This document shows positions 23,914 to 31,679 of a DNA stretch of 49,061 bases, in pieces (position 1 is the first letter of the stretch; each line of letters opens with the position of its first letter). The translations under genes and the position numbers were made by a program. Below the pieces are notes generated by a model. It was not told where the DNA came from, ran no database searches, and saw nothing but the letters and a program-made list of their open reading frames with translations. The DNA lies in the NCBI GenBank assembly GCA_018238205.1, contig JABCTV010000005.1, forward strand, positions 1-49,061, written 5' to 3'. The stretch is from Candidatus Thorarchaeota archaeon (GTDB taxonomy: Archaea > Asgardarchaeota > Thorarchaeia > Thorarchaeales > Thorarchaeaceae).

Positions 23914-24858
23914 CTATCGTCTCTTGACAACAACGATGACTAGAAGTAGGACCACAACAGCTCCGCCAATCAATGCAAGAGTTGTATTATCAAGCACAAA
24001 ACCTGTTGAAGATTCGATGCCGAGGATAGGATCATACTCTAGGGTTTCATCACCAAAGTTCTCGAATGCAAGATAGATTGATTCACCTGCTTCCATTCCA
24101 ATACCTTCACCATAACTGGCCTTGACCTCGAGTGAGTTGTTAGCTGCGAAAGCAGTTTCTTCGTACTCGAAATAACCAGCATCGAACTGGAACTTTGTAC
24201 CATCTCTCTGGAAACCATTAGGTTCATCTTCACCTTGAAGCTGACCATGTGCACTCTCAGTTACTGTGAACTGAAGAACAAGTATTGAGTCTTCATAGGT
24301 CCAGTCCCATCCATCAACAATAAGGTCAAATTTCATCTCACCAGAGTTGGTCAAATTCATGTGGACCCTTACTTCGATTGATACGTTGAAAGCTGGCTTG
24401 CTAGGCAGCATGCCATAATCTGTACCAGTGCCTTCAGGACGAGGATCATACTCGGCTGTAGTTGTGAAATTAAAGTGGACTTCAGTAGTGGTTCCTTCAT
24501 CTTCTACTGTAACAAAATCACTAAAGTTCCAATCAGTTGTTGGGAGTGCAAATGGAGCACCAATGACTTGGTCAGTATCGCTTTCAAAAACACCATCAGT
24601 GTTTGTGTCATTTGCTTCAAACATCTTCACAAACATTACATGATAGTCAACTGCTGGTGTATTTGGATCCCACCAGTGAAAGTGTGGTGCTTGATTATTT
24701 CCAGTCACCTTGATGGCAATGTCATCTGTAGTGAGGGATACTATTCCAGCAGAATACTGGTACTCGACGGAGTTACCCTGCGCGGCTGCTAAGGGTACAC
24801 CAATCGCGACGAGCATTAATGCAAAAAATGCAAGTGTGGCTTTTCTGTTCAGATTCAT
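23914..24858 (-). CDS. surface-anchored secreted protein
   Basis: 314 residues. The N-terminus is a clear signal peptide (NRKATLAFFALMLVAIGVPLAAAQG) and the C-terminus has a membrane anchor TLALIGGAVVVLLLVIVVVKRR with basic stop-transfer residues. The part between is acidic, beta-rich, with several N-glycosylation sequons (NFT, NLT, NNS, NTT), as for an archaeal S-layer or cell-envelope protein. His-containing HFHWW near residue 55 of the preprotein is a possible metal site. ATG 24858 is chosen since the longer start at 24930 would place 24 residues before the signal. Function unknown; topology call is firm. Confidence 0.75.
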   Translation of the reverse strand: MNLNRKATLAFFALMLVAIGVPLAAAQGNSVEYQYSAGIVSLTTDDIAIKVTGNNQAPHFHWWDPNTPAVDYHVMFVKMFEANDTNTDGVFESDTDQVIGAPFALPTTDWNFSDFVTVEDEGTTTEVHFNFTTTAEYDPRPEGTGTDYGMLPSKPAFNVSIEVRVHMNLTNSGEMKFDLIVDGWDWTYEDSILVLQFTVTESAHGQLQGEDEPNGFQRDGTKFQFDAGYFEYEETAFAANNSLEVKASYGEGIGMEAGESIYLAFENFGDETLEYDPILGIESSTGFVLDNTTLALIGGAVVVLLLVIVVVKRR

Positions 24859-25009
24859 TTGAATCACTAAGATGTCCCTCACTTTGAGTATATATAGCAA
24901 ATATTGAGTAGATAGATTAAATGCCAACACAATCGGGCCTATGAGGACTCTAAATCCAACTATATTGTTTATGGATGCTTACAACCATTTTATGCGACAT
25001 TTTGTACGA

Positions 25010-27013
25010 TTAATGACCGATAAGTTTCCGTGCTTGTTCAACAACATTCTCTACAGTAAATCCGTATTTTTCAAACAAGACCTTTCCAGGTGCAGAAGCT
25101 CCGAATTTGTTTACACATACACAGCTTCCAGCATCTCCTACCCAGCGTTCCCATCCTTGGGATACACCTGTTTCAACAGCGAGACGCGCTTTAACGTCTG
25201 GAAGGAGCACCGAGTCTTGATATTCTTGACTCTGAGCATCAAATAATTCCCAGCTTGGGAATGAAACTATACGAACACTGATTCCCTCTGCATGAAGTTT
25301 CTCAGCTGCCTTTACAATCAGTCCTACTTCAGACCCTGATGCAATTAGGATGATTTCTGGCTTATCACCAAAATCTGCAAGTACATACGCTCCATTTGCT
25401 GTACCTGCGGCTGGATTGAACTTCTTTCGATCTAACACAGGTACATTCTGTCTGGTTAATGCCATCAATGTTGGTCCATCTCGTCGATTGATTGCTAACT
25501 TCCATGCTTCCACCACCTCATTAGCATCTCCTGGTCTAATTACTATGAGATTGGGAATAGCTCTAAGCGATGCTAGGTGTTCTACGGGTTGATGGGTGGG
25601 ACCATCTTCACCGACACCTATACTATCATGTGTGAATACCCAGATACTACCATGCTGGGATAATGCAGAAAGTCTGATTGATGGACGCATATAATCTGAG
25701 AACATCAAAAATGTAGCTGAGTATGGTATTATTCCTCCATGGGCAACCATTCCATTTACTGCCGCTGCCATAGCATGTTCCCGAACACCGTAGTGTAAGT
25801 TTCGTCCTTCAGGTGTATCTGCTTGAAATGATGGACTTCCATCAATCCAAGTCTTGTTTGAAGGCGTAAGATCTGCTGAACCTCCAATCATCTCAGGAAG
25901 AATTTTTGCAATAGCATTGATTACTTTACCAGAAGCAGCTCTTGTTGCCATTCCTTTGTCATCTGCTGGAAAGACTGGAAGATCATCATCCCAATTAGGA
26001 ACTAAATCTCCCTTCATTCTTCTGACAAATTCTGCGGCAAGTTCTGGATGTTGTTCTTCATATTTTTCAAATTGTGAATCCCAGCTTTTTTCTCGGTCTT
26101 CTCCTATTTCTCTAACTTGTCTGAAATGATCTAGAACATCATCAGGAACATAGAATCGTGGTTCAAGTGGCCAATCAAGTTTCTTCTTTGCGCCCTCAAG
26201 TTCAGCTTCACCCGGTGGTTCCCCATGTGCCTTTGCAGTATCTTGTTTGTTGGGCATACCAAATCCAATGTTAGTTCTGCAGAGAATCAATGATGGTCGA
26301 GAATCCTTCTTTGCATTATCTATTGCCTTGTCAACCGCATCAACATCATTGCCATCTTTGACATGCTGTACATGCCACCCAAAAGCCTCGAATCTAGCCC
26401 CTCGATCTTCTGAGAATGTAAGATCGGTGCTGCCGTCAATTGAAATTAAGTTATCATCGTAGAGCATTATTATTTTGCCTAATTGTAGATGTCCGGCCAA
26501 TGATGCAGCTTCAGAAGAGAGTCCTTCCATCAAGTCCCCATCTGTAACTATTGCATAGATATGATGGTCTACAATCTTATGTTTAGGACGATTGAAGATT
26601 GCTGCTAGATGTGCTTCGGCCATTGCAAAGCCTACACAATTTGCAAAACCTTGTCCAAGCGGTCCAGTTGTGACCTCTACACCAGGGGTATGATGACTCT
26701 CTGGATGACCAGGGGTCTTAGAACCCCACTGCCGGAAGTCCTTCAAATCCTCCATTGATACATCATAACCGGTGAGGTGGAGAAGAGAATAAAGCAGCAT
26801 TGAGCCATGTCCACCCGAAAGAACGAAGCGGTCTCTATCAAACCAATTTGGATTGCTAGGATTGAACCGTAAGTGTCGAGTCCAGAGTGCATAAGTCATG
26901 GCGGCTGCACCCATTGGCATACCTGGATGTCCCGAATTAGCTTGTTGGATTGCATCTGCAGATAGAAAACGGATGGCGTTAATAGCACGTTCTTGAAGTT
27001 TAGAATCTGTCAT
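25010..27013 (-). CDS. tkt: transketolase (single-chain)
   Basis: Thiamine-diphosphate enzyme moving two-carbon units between pentose and other sugar phosphates. All 667 residues of the bacterial/eukaryotic type are in one chain: N-terminal [31 protein letters not shown] motif [13 protein letters not shown]...NLISIDG, pyrimidine domain with the catalytic Glu in [26 protein letters not shown], and the C-terminal domain. Most archaea that have transketolase carry it as two half-size subunits, so this form looks bacterial. It uses xylulose 5-phosphate from the xylA-xylB route. Its start is preceded by GGAGGACC, which is perfectly complementary to a segment 62 bases upstream. Confidence 0.96.
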   Translation of the reverse strand: MTDSKLQERAINAIRFLSADAIQQANSGHPGMPMGAAAMTYALWTRHLRFNPSNPNWFDRDRFVLSGGHGSMLLYSLLHLTGYDVSMEDLKDFRQWGSKTPGHPESHHTPGVEVTTGPLGQGFANCVGFAMAEAHLAAIFNRPKHKIVDHHIYAIVTDGDLMEGLSSEAASLAGHLQLGKIIMLYDDNLISIDGSTDLTFSEDRGARFEAFGWHVQHVKDGNDVDAVDKAIDNAKKDSRPSLILCRTNIGFGMPNKQDTAKAHGEPPGEAELEGAKKKLDWPLEPRFYVPDDVLDHFRQVREIGEDREKSWDSQFEKYEEQHPELAAEFVRRMKGDLVPNWDDDLPVFPADDKGMATRAASGKVINAIAKILPEMIGGSADLTPSNKTWIDGSPSFQADTPEGRNLHYGVREHAMAAAVNGMVAHGGIIPYSATFLMFSDYMRPSIRLSALSQHGSIWVFTHDSIGVGEDGPTHQPVEHLASLRAIPNLIVIRPGDANEVVEAWKLAINRRDGPTLMALTRQNVPVLDRKKFNPAAGTANGAYVLADFGDKPEIILIASGSEVGLIVKAAEKLHAEGISVRIVSFPSWELFDAQSQEYQDSVLLPDVKARLAVETGVSQGWERWVGDAGSCVCVNKFGASAPGKVLFEKYGFTVENVVEQARKLIGH

Positions 27014-27104
27014 TGGAAGGTCCTCCGATAGGTAGTTTTTAGCTACGGTTTCGCGTAACAGCTAGCTCTCTTTTGGGTCTTATGCTTGGAGGACCAGTTC
27101 TACC
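27014..27104 (-). promoter_or_regulatory. structured leader of transketolase mRNA with SD-sequestering stem
   Basis: On the minus strand, GGTCCTCC (27095-27088) pairs over 8 bases with the ribosome binding site GGAGGACC (27026-27019), 4 bases before the ATG. Between them TAGCT (27064-27060) pairs with AGCTA (27044-27040). A further GGTAG (27104-27100) can pair with CTACC (27035-27031), crossing the first stem as a pseudoknot. This looks like a cis-acting translational switch; no named riboswitch class is recognised. Confidence 0.45.
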
Positions 27105-27122
27105 TTTCACTCTTTTGCCATA

Positions 27123-27677
27123 CTATTGTTGACCAACCTCTGTACCTGGAGGATACATTTCAAAGAAATCCTTCTTTGTCACATCCATGATTACAAAGTC
27201 ATGGAATTTACCTAGCATGTAGGCACCTTGTCTTAGCACACCTGCATGTTTGAAACCTGCTTTTTCATATGCTCGTTGAGCTCGCTTGTTAGATTCAAGT
27301 GTGATTAGGAAGACTGTATTCAGCCCCAAAATATGGAATGCTGCCCAGAGCATTACACGTGTTGTGTCTGTACCATACCCCTTCCCATAATTTTCTGGAT
27401 TATGGATAGCTATTCCAAACTCTGCTTTCTGATGTTGTTTTGAAATATCAAAGAAACTTACGGTTCCCAAGAATTCGTTTGTCTTCTTGTCTTCAACCGC
27501 TAGAACTATCCCTCCGTCTCTCCAAGGATCCATTGTTGTCGCTCGTTCTAACCACTTACGTTCTGCGTTCTTGGACATAGGCCAAGCAGTTGCAAGAAAT
27601 TGACGCAACTCAAGATTGTTCCAGTGCTTTAAAATTAGATCAAGGTCTTCCATCTCCAAAGCCCTTAGCTTGACCAT
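27123..27677 (-). CDS. GNAT-family N-acetyltransferase (RimJ/RimL-like)
   Basis: 184 residues from the Met at 27677 (five more from 27692). VKLRALEMEDLDLILKHWNN is the RimJ/RimL N-terminal beta-alpha unit; AEFGIAIHNPENYGKGYGTDTTRVMLWAAF contains the acetyl-CoA loop (Y-G-K-G-Y-G-T); ITLESNKRAQRAYEKAGFKHAGVLRQ completes the fold. The family acetylates N-termini of ribosomal proteins or small amines and antibiotics. It is 109 bases upstream of transketolase on the same strand. No specific substrate can be assigned. Confidence 0.85.
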   Translation of the reverse strand: MVKLRALEMEDLDLILKHWNNLELRQFLATAWPMSKNAERKWLERATTMDPWRDGGIVLAVEDKKTNEFLGTVSFFDISKQHQKAEFGIAIHNPENYGKGYGTDTTRVMLWAAFHILGLNTVFLITLESNKRAQRAYEKAGFKHAGVLRQGAYMLGKFHDFVIMDVTKKDFFEMYPPGTEVGQQ

Positions 27678-27795
27678 CGCTCCATAATACATACTCTTAC
27701 CTCGGCACTCTAGTAAATAAAACTAATTCTAGCCTTGTTCGATACACTCATTATAGATTGTGAAAGATATTTTTTGAAAATGAGGTTCTGGAACC

Positions 27796-28383
27796 ATGAG
27801 TCCACAGAAACAGTACTTTGAGGAACCAGTTGTTCGTGTAGAACTCTCGAAAGTTAGATTTCCAAAATTATGTCCAGTCTGTGGAGCCACTGCATCTATT
27901 CCTTCACGTATTACTTTTACTGCTGGAGGAACAAAATGGGAATCCTCTTTCAGAGCCCATGCTATACCAATGAAACGACTTCCACAACCGAAGATGCAGG
28001 TCTTGCGTTTTTTTGTTTGCGAAGACCACTATGATACTGCTGAAGGCGAAGATCGGTACAAATCCTTTTGTTTAATTATTGATGGTTTTACAATGGCCTT
28101 CTTCTTCTTCGGGCTTCTCTTTCTTGGTGATGCTTTTTCAAGAGGAAGACCACTTCCATTCTGGTCTGTTGCATTCTCTGTATTATTTGCTATTTCATTG
28201 TTCTTTTCTTGGATTGCTTTTCGACCAAAAGCTCTTCAACGGGCTGTAAAGATAGTTGGATTTGATTCAAGTATGCAAAATGTCCTACTTGCTTTCGAAA
28301 ATAAATCATATCAAGAAGCTGTCATTCAGGAGAATCCAATGGCTTCTGAACTTATCAGCTGGATAATTAAACCTGGGAGTTAG
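27796..28383 (+). CDS. zinc-ribbon-like membrane protein, unknown
   Basis: 195 residues. The N-terminus contains KLCPVCGATAS, a knuckle with two cysteines, followed by a basic soluble part, then two close membrane helices (about residues 97-116 and 124-145) and a cytoplasmic C-terminal domain. A third Cys at FFVCEDHYD with His could complete a metal site. It is the only plus-strand gene in this stretch and meets the minus-strand micropeptide operon head-on. No family is recognised; the layout is common for archaeal and bacterial hypothetical proteins. Confidence 0.65.
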   Translation: MSPQKQYFEEPVVRVELSKVRFPKLCPVCGATASIPSRITFTAGGTKWESSFRAHAIPMKRLPQPKMQVLRFFVCEDHYDTAEGEDRYKSFCLIIDGFTMAFFFFGLLFLGDAFSRGRPLPFWSVAFSVLFAISLFFSWIAFRPKALQRAVKIVGFDSSMQNVLLAFENKSYQEAVIQENPMASELISWIIKPGS

Positions 28384-28387
28384 AAAG

Positions 28388-28436
28388 AGTCAGTAAATAA
28401 AAAATCAAAAAGAACTCATGTTGCTTCCAACATGAG
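28388..28436 (-). terminator. terminator of the micropeptide operon
   Basis: Perfect 9-bp stem CTCATGTTG (28415-28423) / CAACATGAG (28428-28436) with a 4-base loop. On the minus strand the stem is followed by TTCTTTTTGATTTTTTATTT, an unusually strong U-tail. The stop codon of the third small ORF lies inside the descending arm. On the plus strand no T-run follows, so it serves the minus-strand transcript. Confidence 0.8.
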
Positions 28437-28523
28437 CACTTCGTCATCAGATAAGCAACGACGTTTTGCCTTGTCGTTGTGTGTACTCTCGTGAATCTCT
28501 GCTGCGTTTCTATCATTAGTCAT
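28416..28523 (-). CDS. micropeptide C of the small operon (35 residues)
   Basis: Third ORF of the set. It begins MTNDRNAAEIHESTHNDK and ends SDDEVLMLEAT, hydrophilic, acidic towards the C-terminus, with a single Cys next to two Arg. A Shine-Dalgarno-like AGGTGATC lies 3 to 10 bases before its ATG, overlapping the stop of ORF B (5 bases separate the stop from this ATG). It is unlike A and B in sequence and could be a partner (for example the acidic partner of basic B). The stop codon sits in the terminator stem. No family known; support comes from spacing, ribosome sites and operon architecture. Confidence 0.5.
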   Translation of the reverse strand: MTNDRNAAEIHESTHNDKAKRRCLSDDEVLMLEAT

Positions 28524-28528
28524 GATGA

Positions 28529-28612
28529 TCACCTGTAGATGTATGCATGAGTAATAGCTTGGGTGGAGATTCTCTTCTTACGGGACTTGATTACTTTCTT
28601 TGCTAGAGCCAT
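28529..28612 (-). CDS. micropeptide B of the small operon (27 residues, very basic)
   Basis: Starts MALAKKVIKSRKKRISTQ and ends AITHAYIYR. The N-terminal two thirds are strongly basic; the C-terminal part is aromatic. The last 12 residues STQAITHAYIYR align with STKALTYAYLYQR of ORF A, and both start MAL. The ribosome binding site GAGGTGA is 6 bases before the ATG and overlaps the stop codon of ORF A, so translation is probably coupled. Candidate roles are a secreted or membrane-active peptide, or a small RNA/DNA-binding peptide; none is shown. Confidence 0.55.
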   Translation of the reverse strand: MALAKKVIKSRKKRISTQAITHAYIYR

Positions 28613-28617
28613 ATTAT

Positions 28618-28722
28618 TCACCTCTGATACAAGTATGCGTAGGTTAGAGCCTTGGTCGATTGGACACTTGCTCTGTTGTTCTTCAGCACGGAGTTAGTTC
28701 GGTTGTTAGTTGTTAGAGCCAT
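28618..28722 (-). CDS. micropeptide A of the small operon (34 residues)
   Basis: First ORF after the promoter. It begins MALTTNNRTNSVLKNNRA and ends STKALTYAYLYQR. It is polar and basic with an aromatic C-terminal segment shared with ORF B. The ATG lies about 32 bases after a strong TATA box, so the leader is short (GTGA 9 bases before the ATG could be a weak ribosome site). The stop is 5 bases before the ATG of ORF B. Paralogy between A and B, at protein level with different DNA, is the best evidence that these are real genes. Confidence 0.55.
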   Translation of the reverse strand: MALTTNNRTNSVLKNNRASVQSTKALTYAYLYQR

Positions 28723-28753
28723 AATAGTTCACAAGATATACTGCTCAGATTTA

Positions 28754-28808
28754 GTATATATACCAAAGGCACTATTGAGGGTCACAATTGAGAGTCACAT
28801 GATGTGAC
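28754..28808 (-). promoter_or_regulatory. promoter and tandem operator repeats of the micropeptide operon
   Basis: A TATA box GTATATATAC (28754-28763, itself palindromic) lies 32 bases before ORF A. Directly upstream (higher coordinates) are two contiguous 13-bp direct repeats, ATTGAGGGTCACA (28774-28786) and ATTGAGAGTCACA (28787-28799), and the second merges into a perfect dyad GTCACAT-G-ATGTGAC (28794-28808). On the minus strand these sites sit 10 to 50 bases upstream of the TATA box, an activator-like position. Confidence 0.7.
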
Positions 28809-28874
28809 TAGCTAAAGGAGATTATAACTACGAGAATCCTGCAGGAAGTTGGCTACAGCTATCTCAATGAGTAG

Positions 28875-28919
28875 AAGATTAGAAAGAAAATGTTGATGGA
28901 CCTTCCATTTGGAGGCCCA
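28875..28919 (-). terminator. terminator of the superoxide reductase gene
   Basis: On the minus strand TGGGCCTCC-AAAT-GGAAGGTCCA (given here in parts; 28919-28897) forms a 9-bp stem with one bulge, 23 bases after the gene stop, followed by ATTTTCTTTC. It separates superoxide reductase from the micropeptide operon, implying independent transcription. Confidence 0.55.
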
Positions 28920-28941
28920 TTTCAACTAAGATTTCATTAAT

Positions 28942-29322
28942 TTAGAGTTTGAGCTCAGATTCGCTCTTCCAGAGACCGTGAATATTGCAATATGAAGTTG
29001 CCATCAGCGTCCCAGATTTTCCTGTCTTGAAGACGAATTTAGCAACTGGCTCACTGTATATTCCGCTACTATCTGGTCCCTGAGCTGACTCTCCATGGTG
29101 ATCAAAGGTGCAGTAACCAATCTCAACTGGAAACTTCTCTCCTTCCGGCCAGAAGAAAAGATCCATCCATTTGATGTGGTGGTTTGTTGTGTTAGGGTGA
29201 GCAATCTCTTTGCCAACCGTCACATTAACAACTGCAACACCGTCCTTAACCTCTTTGATATCAATCGCAGGTACGTGTTTCTCACTCTTCCAATCTGCAG
29301 TCTGTATCCATTTTTTGGACAT
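28942..29322 (-). CDS. sor: superoxide reductase (neelaredoxin / desulfoferrodoxin-like)
   Basis: Non-haem iron enzyme that reduces superoxide to hydrogen peroxide without releasing oxygen, a defence of anaerobes. The 126 residues show the SOR iron-site ligands: Glu14 and His16 in EKHVPAI, His42 in AHPNTTNHH, His48/49, Cys112 and His115 in YCNIHGLW. No N-terminal desulforedoxin domain with four Cys is present, so it is the one-iron class (neelaredoxin type). Electrons normally come from rubredoxin or similar carriers; a flavodoxin is encoded elsewhere in the window. Own terminator downstream; monocistronic. Confidence 0.95.
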   Translation of the reverse strand: MSKKWIQTADWKSEKHVPAIDIKEVKDGVAVVNVTVGKEIAHPNTTNHHIKWMDLFFWPEGEKFPVEIGYCTFDHHGESAQGPDSSGIYSEPVAKFVFKTGKSGTLMATSYCNIHGLWKSESELKL

Positions 29323-29413
29323 TGTTCACAACCTCTTAATAGAAAATATGTGGAGTCTGATATTCAAACTACTCACTTCAGAATAATACGTAAAGTTTGT
29401 TAAAATACTTCTC

Positions 29414-30913
29414 TTAAGACCGTGAAGTAAGCTTTCTAAGCTGCTTTATTGTTCTTTTTCCTTTTTCAGTTAGAGCATAATACGTCCTTTTTCTATTGTC
29501 ATATGTGCTTTCTATTCTAGTCTGAGTTATGAGACCTGTACTCCTAAGCTCTGATAGATGTTGATACACACTAGGTATCTTAATGGAAATTCCAAATTCT
29601 TCTTTCAAATTCTTCCAGATCCCGTATCCATACGATTCTCCCTCTAATAATGTCTGGAGTATCTGCTGTTTGGTTCTACCAATTTGAGTTGTAAACTTCC
29701 TGTCTTCTACTCGACTAAGTAGGTGTTCAAGTTTGGATTGTCCTTTGATTAAGATTCGAGCTATCTCTGGATACTTTAGACCCATTCCTGTGACAACACA
29801 GACAATTGAATCTGAGGGATCTATCTCATTTGACTGCAACAGCTGGCGCAAGGCAGCAACAGGAGTTGCTGATGCCGGTTCAACGAAAACCCCCTCAAGT
29901 TTAGCAATTGAGCCCACTGCATTCAGTGTATCCTTATCAGACACTGAAAGAGCAAACCCATTGGACTCTCGTATTGCTCTTAGCGCTGTATGTCCGCATG
30001 ATGGATTTCCCACTCCGATATCAAGAGCAATAGTGGCTCCACTAGAAGTCGGAATGATGTTTTTTGATCCGCTCATAAATGCCTCCACAATTGGAGCGCA
30101 ACCTGCAGACTGAACTCCCACTATTCTGGTTTCTATATCATCCAGAATACCAATCTCCTGCAACTCTCTCAACCCTTTCCAAATCAAAGAAAGATGTCCG
30201 CCGTTACCCATTGGAACCAATATCCAATCTGGTGCATTCCACATGAGTTGTTCACAGATTTCGAAGATTGTGGTTTTGACGCCTTCAAGAAATATTGAGC
30301 TATATGCCTTGACCACATAGCTGTGATGCTTTTCTGCATCAGCTCTTGCCAGAGCCTCCTCATGGTTTTTTACTACTGTAACATTTGCACCATATGCAAG
30401 TATTTGGTAAAATTTTCCCATGTCTACATTACCAGTTTGCGCGATGAATACATTACTCTCTATCCCAGCTCGTGCCGCATAGGCAACAAGGGAAGCCGCA
30501 AGGTTTCCTGTTGATCCACAGCACAGAGATTCAAACCCTCTCTCTTTGGCTACTGTCACTTCAACAGCAGTACCTCGGTCAATGAAAGAGCCTGTTGGAT
30601 TAGTGGTTTCATCTTTCAGGTACAATGATTTTAACCCAAGATGCTTGGCGAGTCTATCACACTTGTGAAGGAAAGTTCCACCCTCTCCAAGAGATACCGC
30701 CTTAGAGGGAGTTGAAACTGGTAAGAGTTCTGAATACTTCCAGATGCCTGGTTTTCGGACGCGTAATGATTTTCTAGTCACAACTTTTCTTATGGCATCC
30801 AAGTCATATCTTATCTCAAGAAAACTTCCACACTTTGGGCATACTCTTTCGCGAACATCATCTTGAAACTGTTTTCCGCATTTTGTACACACAAATGATG
30901 ATACAAAGGACAT
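29414..30913 (-). CDS. threonine-synthase-like protein lacking the PLP lysine, fused to a PadR-type HTH
   Basis: 499 residues in three parts: a zinc ribbon (Cys9, 12, 25, 28), a fold-type II PLP domain like archaeal threonine synthase (about 45-395), and a C-terminal winged helix (about 411-495) with LLEGESYGYGIWKNL, IPSVYQHLSELRSTGLI and NRKRTYYALTEKGKRTI, a PadR/ArsR-type pattern. The usual NPTGSFKDRG motif reads NPTGSFIDRG: the Schiff-base lysine is Ile111 (codon ATT, 30581-30583). Phosphate-binding GSTGN (133-137) and GNGGH (236-240) remain. So it probably senses a ligand and regulates transcription instead of making threonine. A palindrome overlaps its promoter; an ECF transporter gene is divergent. 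Confidence 0.88.
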   Translation of the reverse strand: MSFVSSFVCTKCGKQFQDDVRERVCPKCGSFLEIRYDLDAIRKVVTRKSLRVRKPGIWKYSELLPVSTPSKAVSLGEGGTFLHKCDRLAKHLGLKSLYLKDETTNPTGSFIDRGTAVEVTVAKERGFESLCCGSTGNLAASLVAYAARAGIESNVFIAQTGNVDMGKFYQILAYGANVTVVKNHEEALARADAEKHHSYVVKAYSSIFLEGVKTTIFEICEQLMWNAPDWILVPMGNGGHLSLIWKGLRELQEIGILDDIETRIVGVQSAGCAPIVEAFMSGSKNIIPTSSGATIALDIGVGNPSCGHTALRAIRESNGFALSVSDKDTLNAVGSIAKLEGVFVEPASATPVAALRQLLQSNEIDPSDSIVCVVTGMGLKYPEIARILIKGQSKLEHLLSRVEDRKFTTQIGRTKQQILQTLLEGESYGYGIWKNLKEEFGISIKIPSVYQHLSELRSTGLITQTRIESTYDNRKRTYYALTEKGKRTIKQLRKLTSRS

Positions 30914-30926
30914 AGGAAATCACGCC

Positions 30927-30957
30927 GCCTATATATAGGCTCAAAGTTATATATCCT
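30927..30957. promoter_or_regulatory. divergent promoter with palindrome between regulator and ECF gene
   Basis: The 66-base gap contains GCCTATATATAGGC (30927-30940), a perfect 14-bp palindrome that includes a TATA box, 14 bases from the regulator start, and a second TATA-like GTTATATATCC at 30946-30956, about 33 bases before the ECF start. A protein bound to the palindrome would block the regulator's own start and could affect the ECF promoter. Confidence 0.6.
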
Positions 30958-30988
30958 GCCAATTCTTAACTAGACACGGGTGAATAAT

Positions 30989-31579
30989 ATGGAAATGGAG
31001 TATTTTCGACCTGCAGGGAAAAATTCTGCTGTTAATCTAGCTCTGCTTGCAATAATGACTGCACTTACAACAGTTATGACTCTCGTAATCCAGATTCCAT
31101 ATCCGGGAACAAGTGGCTATTTCAACTTTGGAGATACCATGGTGATGCTTAGTGGTCTTCTTCTAGGTCCGGTTGGCGGCTTCTTTGCAGGGGGAGTTGG
31201 ATCCGCCGTAGCCGATGTGGCCAGTGGATACACCTTCTATGCTCCTATTACATTCATTGTCAAAGGTTTAGAGGGCATGGCAGTGGGGTATTTGGGTTCT
31301 CGCGCACGAGAACATGTCAGAGTGAATGTACGTGACATCATCGCAGTGTTCGTGGGAGCTGTCATAATGCTGACAGGATATTTCATTGCTCAGGTGATTC
31401 TTTTCGATATTGTAGTAGCAATCGGTGAGCTTGTAACAGTTAATTTAGCACAGGTTGTAATTGGTGGTGCTGTGACACTATTGATTGGTCCCACCATTCG
31501 ATCTTACTTACGCACAATCAACTATGGTGATTCTGGAAATTTAGTTGTGCCACCTTCCGAAAATCCATCAAATGAATGA
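30989..31579 (+). CDS. ECF transporter substrate-binding (S) component
   Basis: 196 residues, six membrane segments, with the S-component features of energy-coupling factor vitamin transporters: an N-terminal helix with small residues (LALLAIMTALTTVMT), then GYFNFGDTMVMLSGLLLGPVGGFFAGGVGSAVADVASGYTFYAPITFIVKGLEGMAVGYLGS, a pattern typical of the HmpT/PdxU/RibU-like group. Substrate would be a vitamin or precursor such as pyridoxine, hydroxymethylpyrimidine or riboflavin. ATG 30989 is chosen over GTG 30980, since GGGTGA lies 5 bases before it. The energising module is not in the window. Divergent from a PLP-fold regulator, making a B6-type substrate attractive but unproven. Confidence 0.82.
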   Translation: MEMEYFRPAGKNSAVNLALLAIMTALTTVMTLVIQIPYPGTSGYFNFGDTMVMLSGLLLGPVGGFFAGGVGSAVADVASGYTFYAPITFIVKGLEGMAVGYLGSRAREHVRVNVRDIIAVFVGAVIMLTGYFIAQVILFDIVVAIGELVTVNLAQVVIGGAVTLLIGPTIRSYLRTINYGDSGNLVVPPSENPSNE

Positions 31580-31628
31580 GGTCACATCCAGTCAGAACGG
31601 TTTTTTAGGACTAATATTATTGCAGAAT

Positions 31629-31646
31629 TGACACTCCTGAGTGTCA
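31629..31646 (+). promoter_or_regulatory. operator-like dyad upstream of the 31680 gene
   Basis: TGACACTC-CT-GAGTGTCA, a perfect 8-bp inverted repeat with a 2-base centre. It lies 34 bases before the start codon and just after a TATA-like CTAATATTATT (31612-31622), so it covers the probable transcription start. Confidence 0.55.
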
Positions 31647-31679
31647 TCCTAGCTCTTGAAAAAGATGGACGGCCTATAA

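Noticed and set aside
28384..28941. tRNA or CRISPR-like structure in the AT-rich gap
   Set aside because: No cloverleaf with acceptor stem or regular spacer array was found; the repeats are only two contiguous 13-mers with a dyad.
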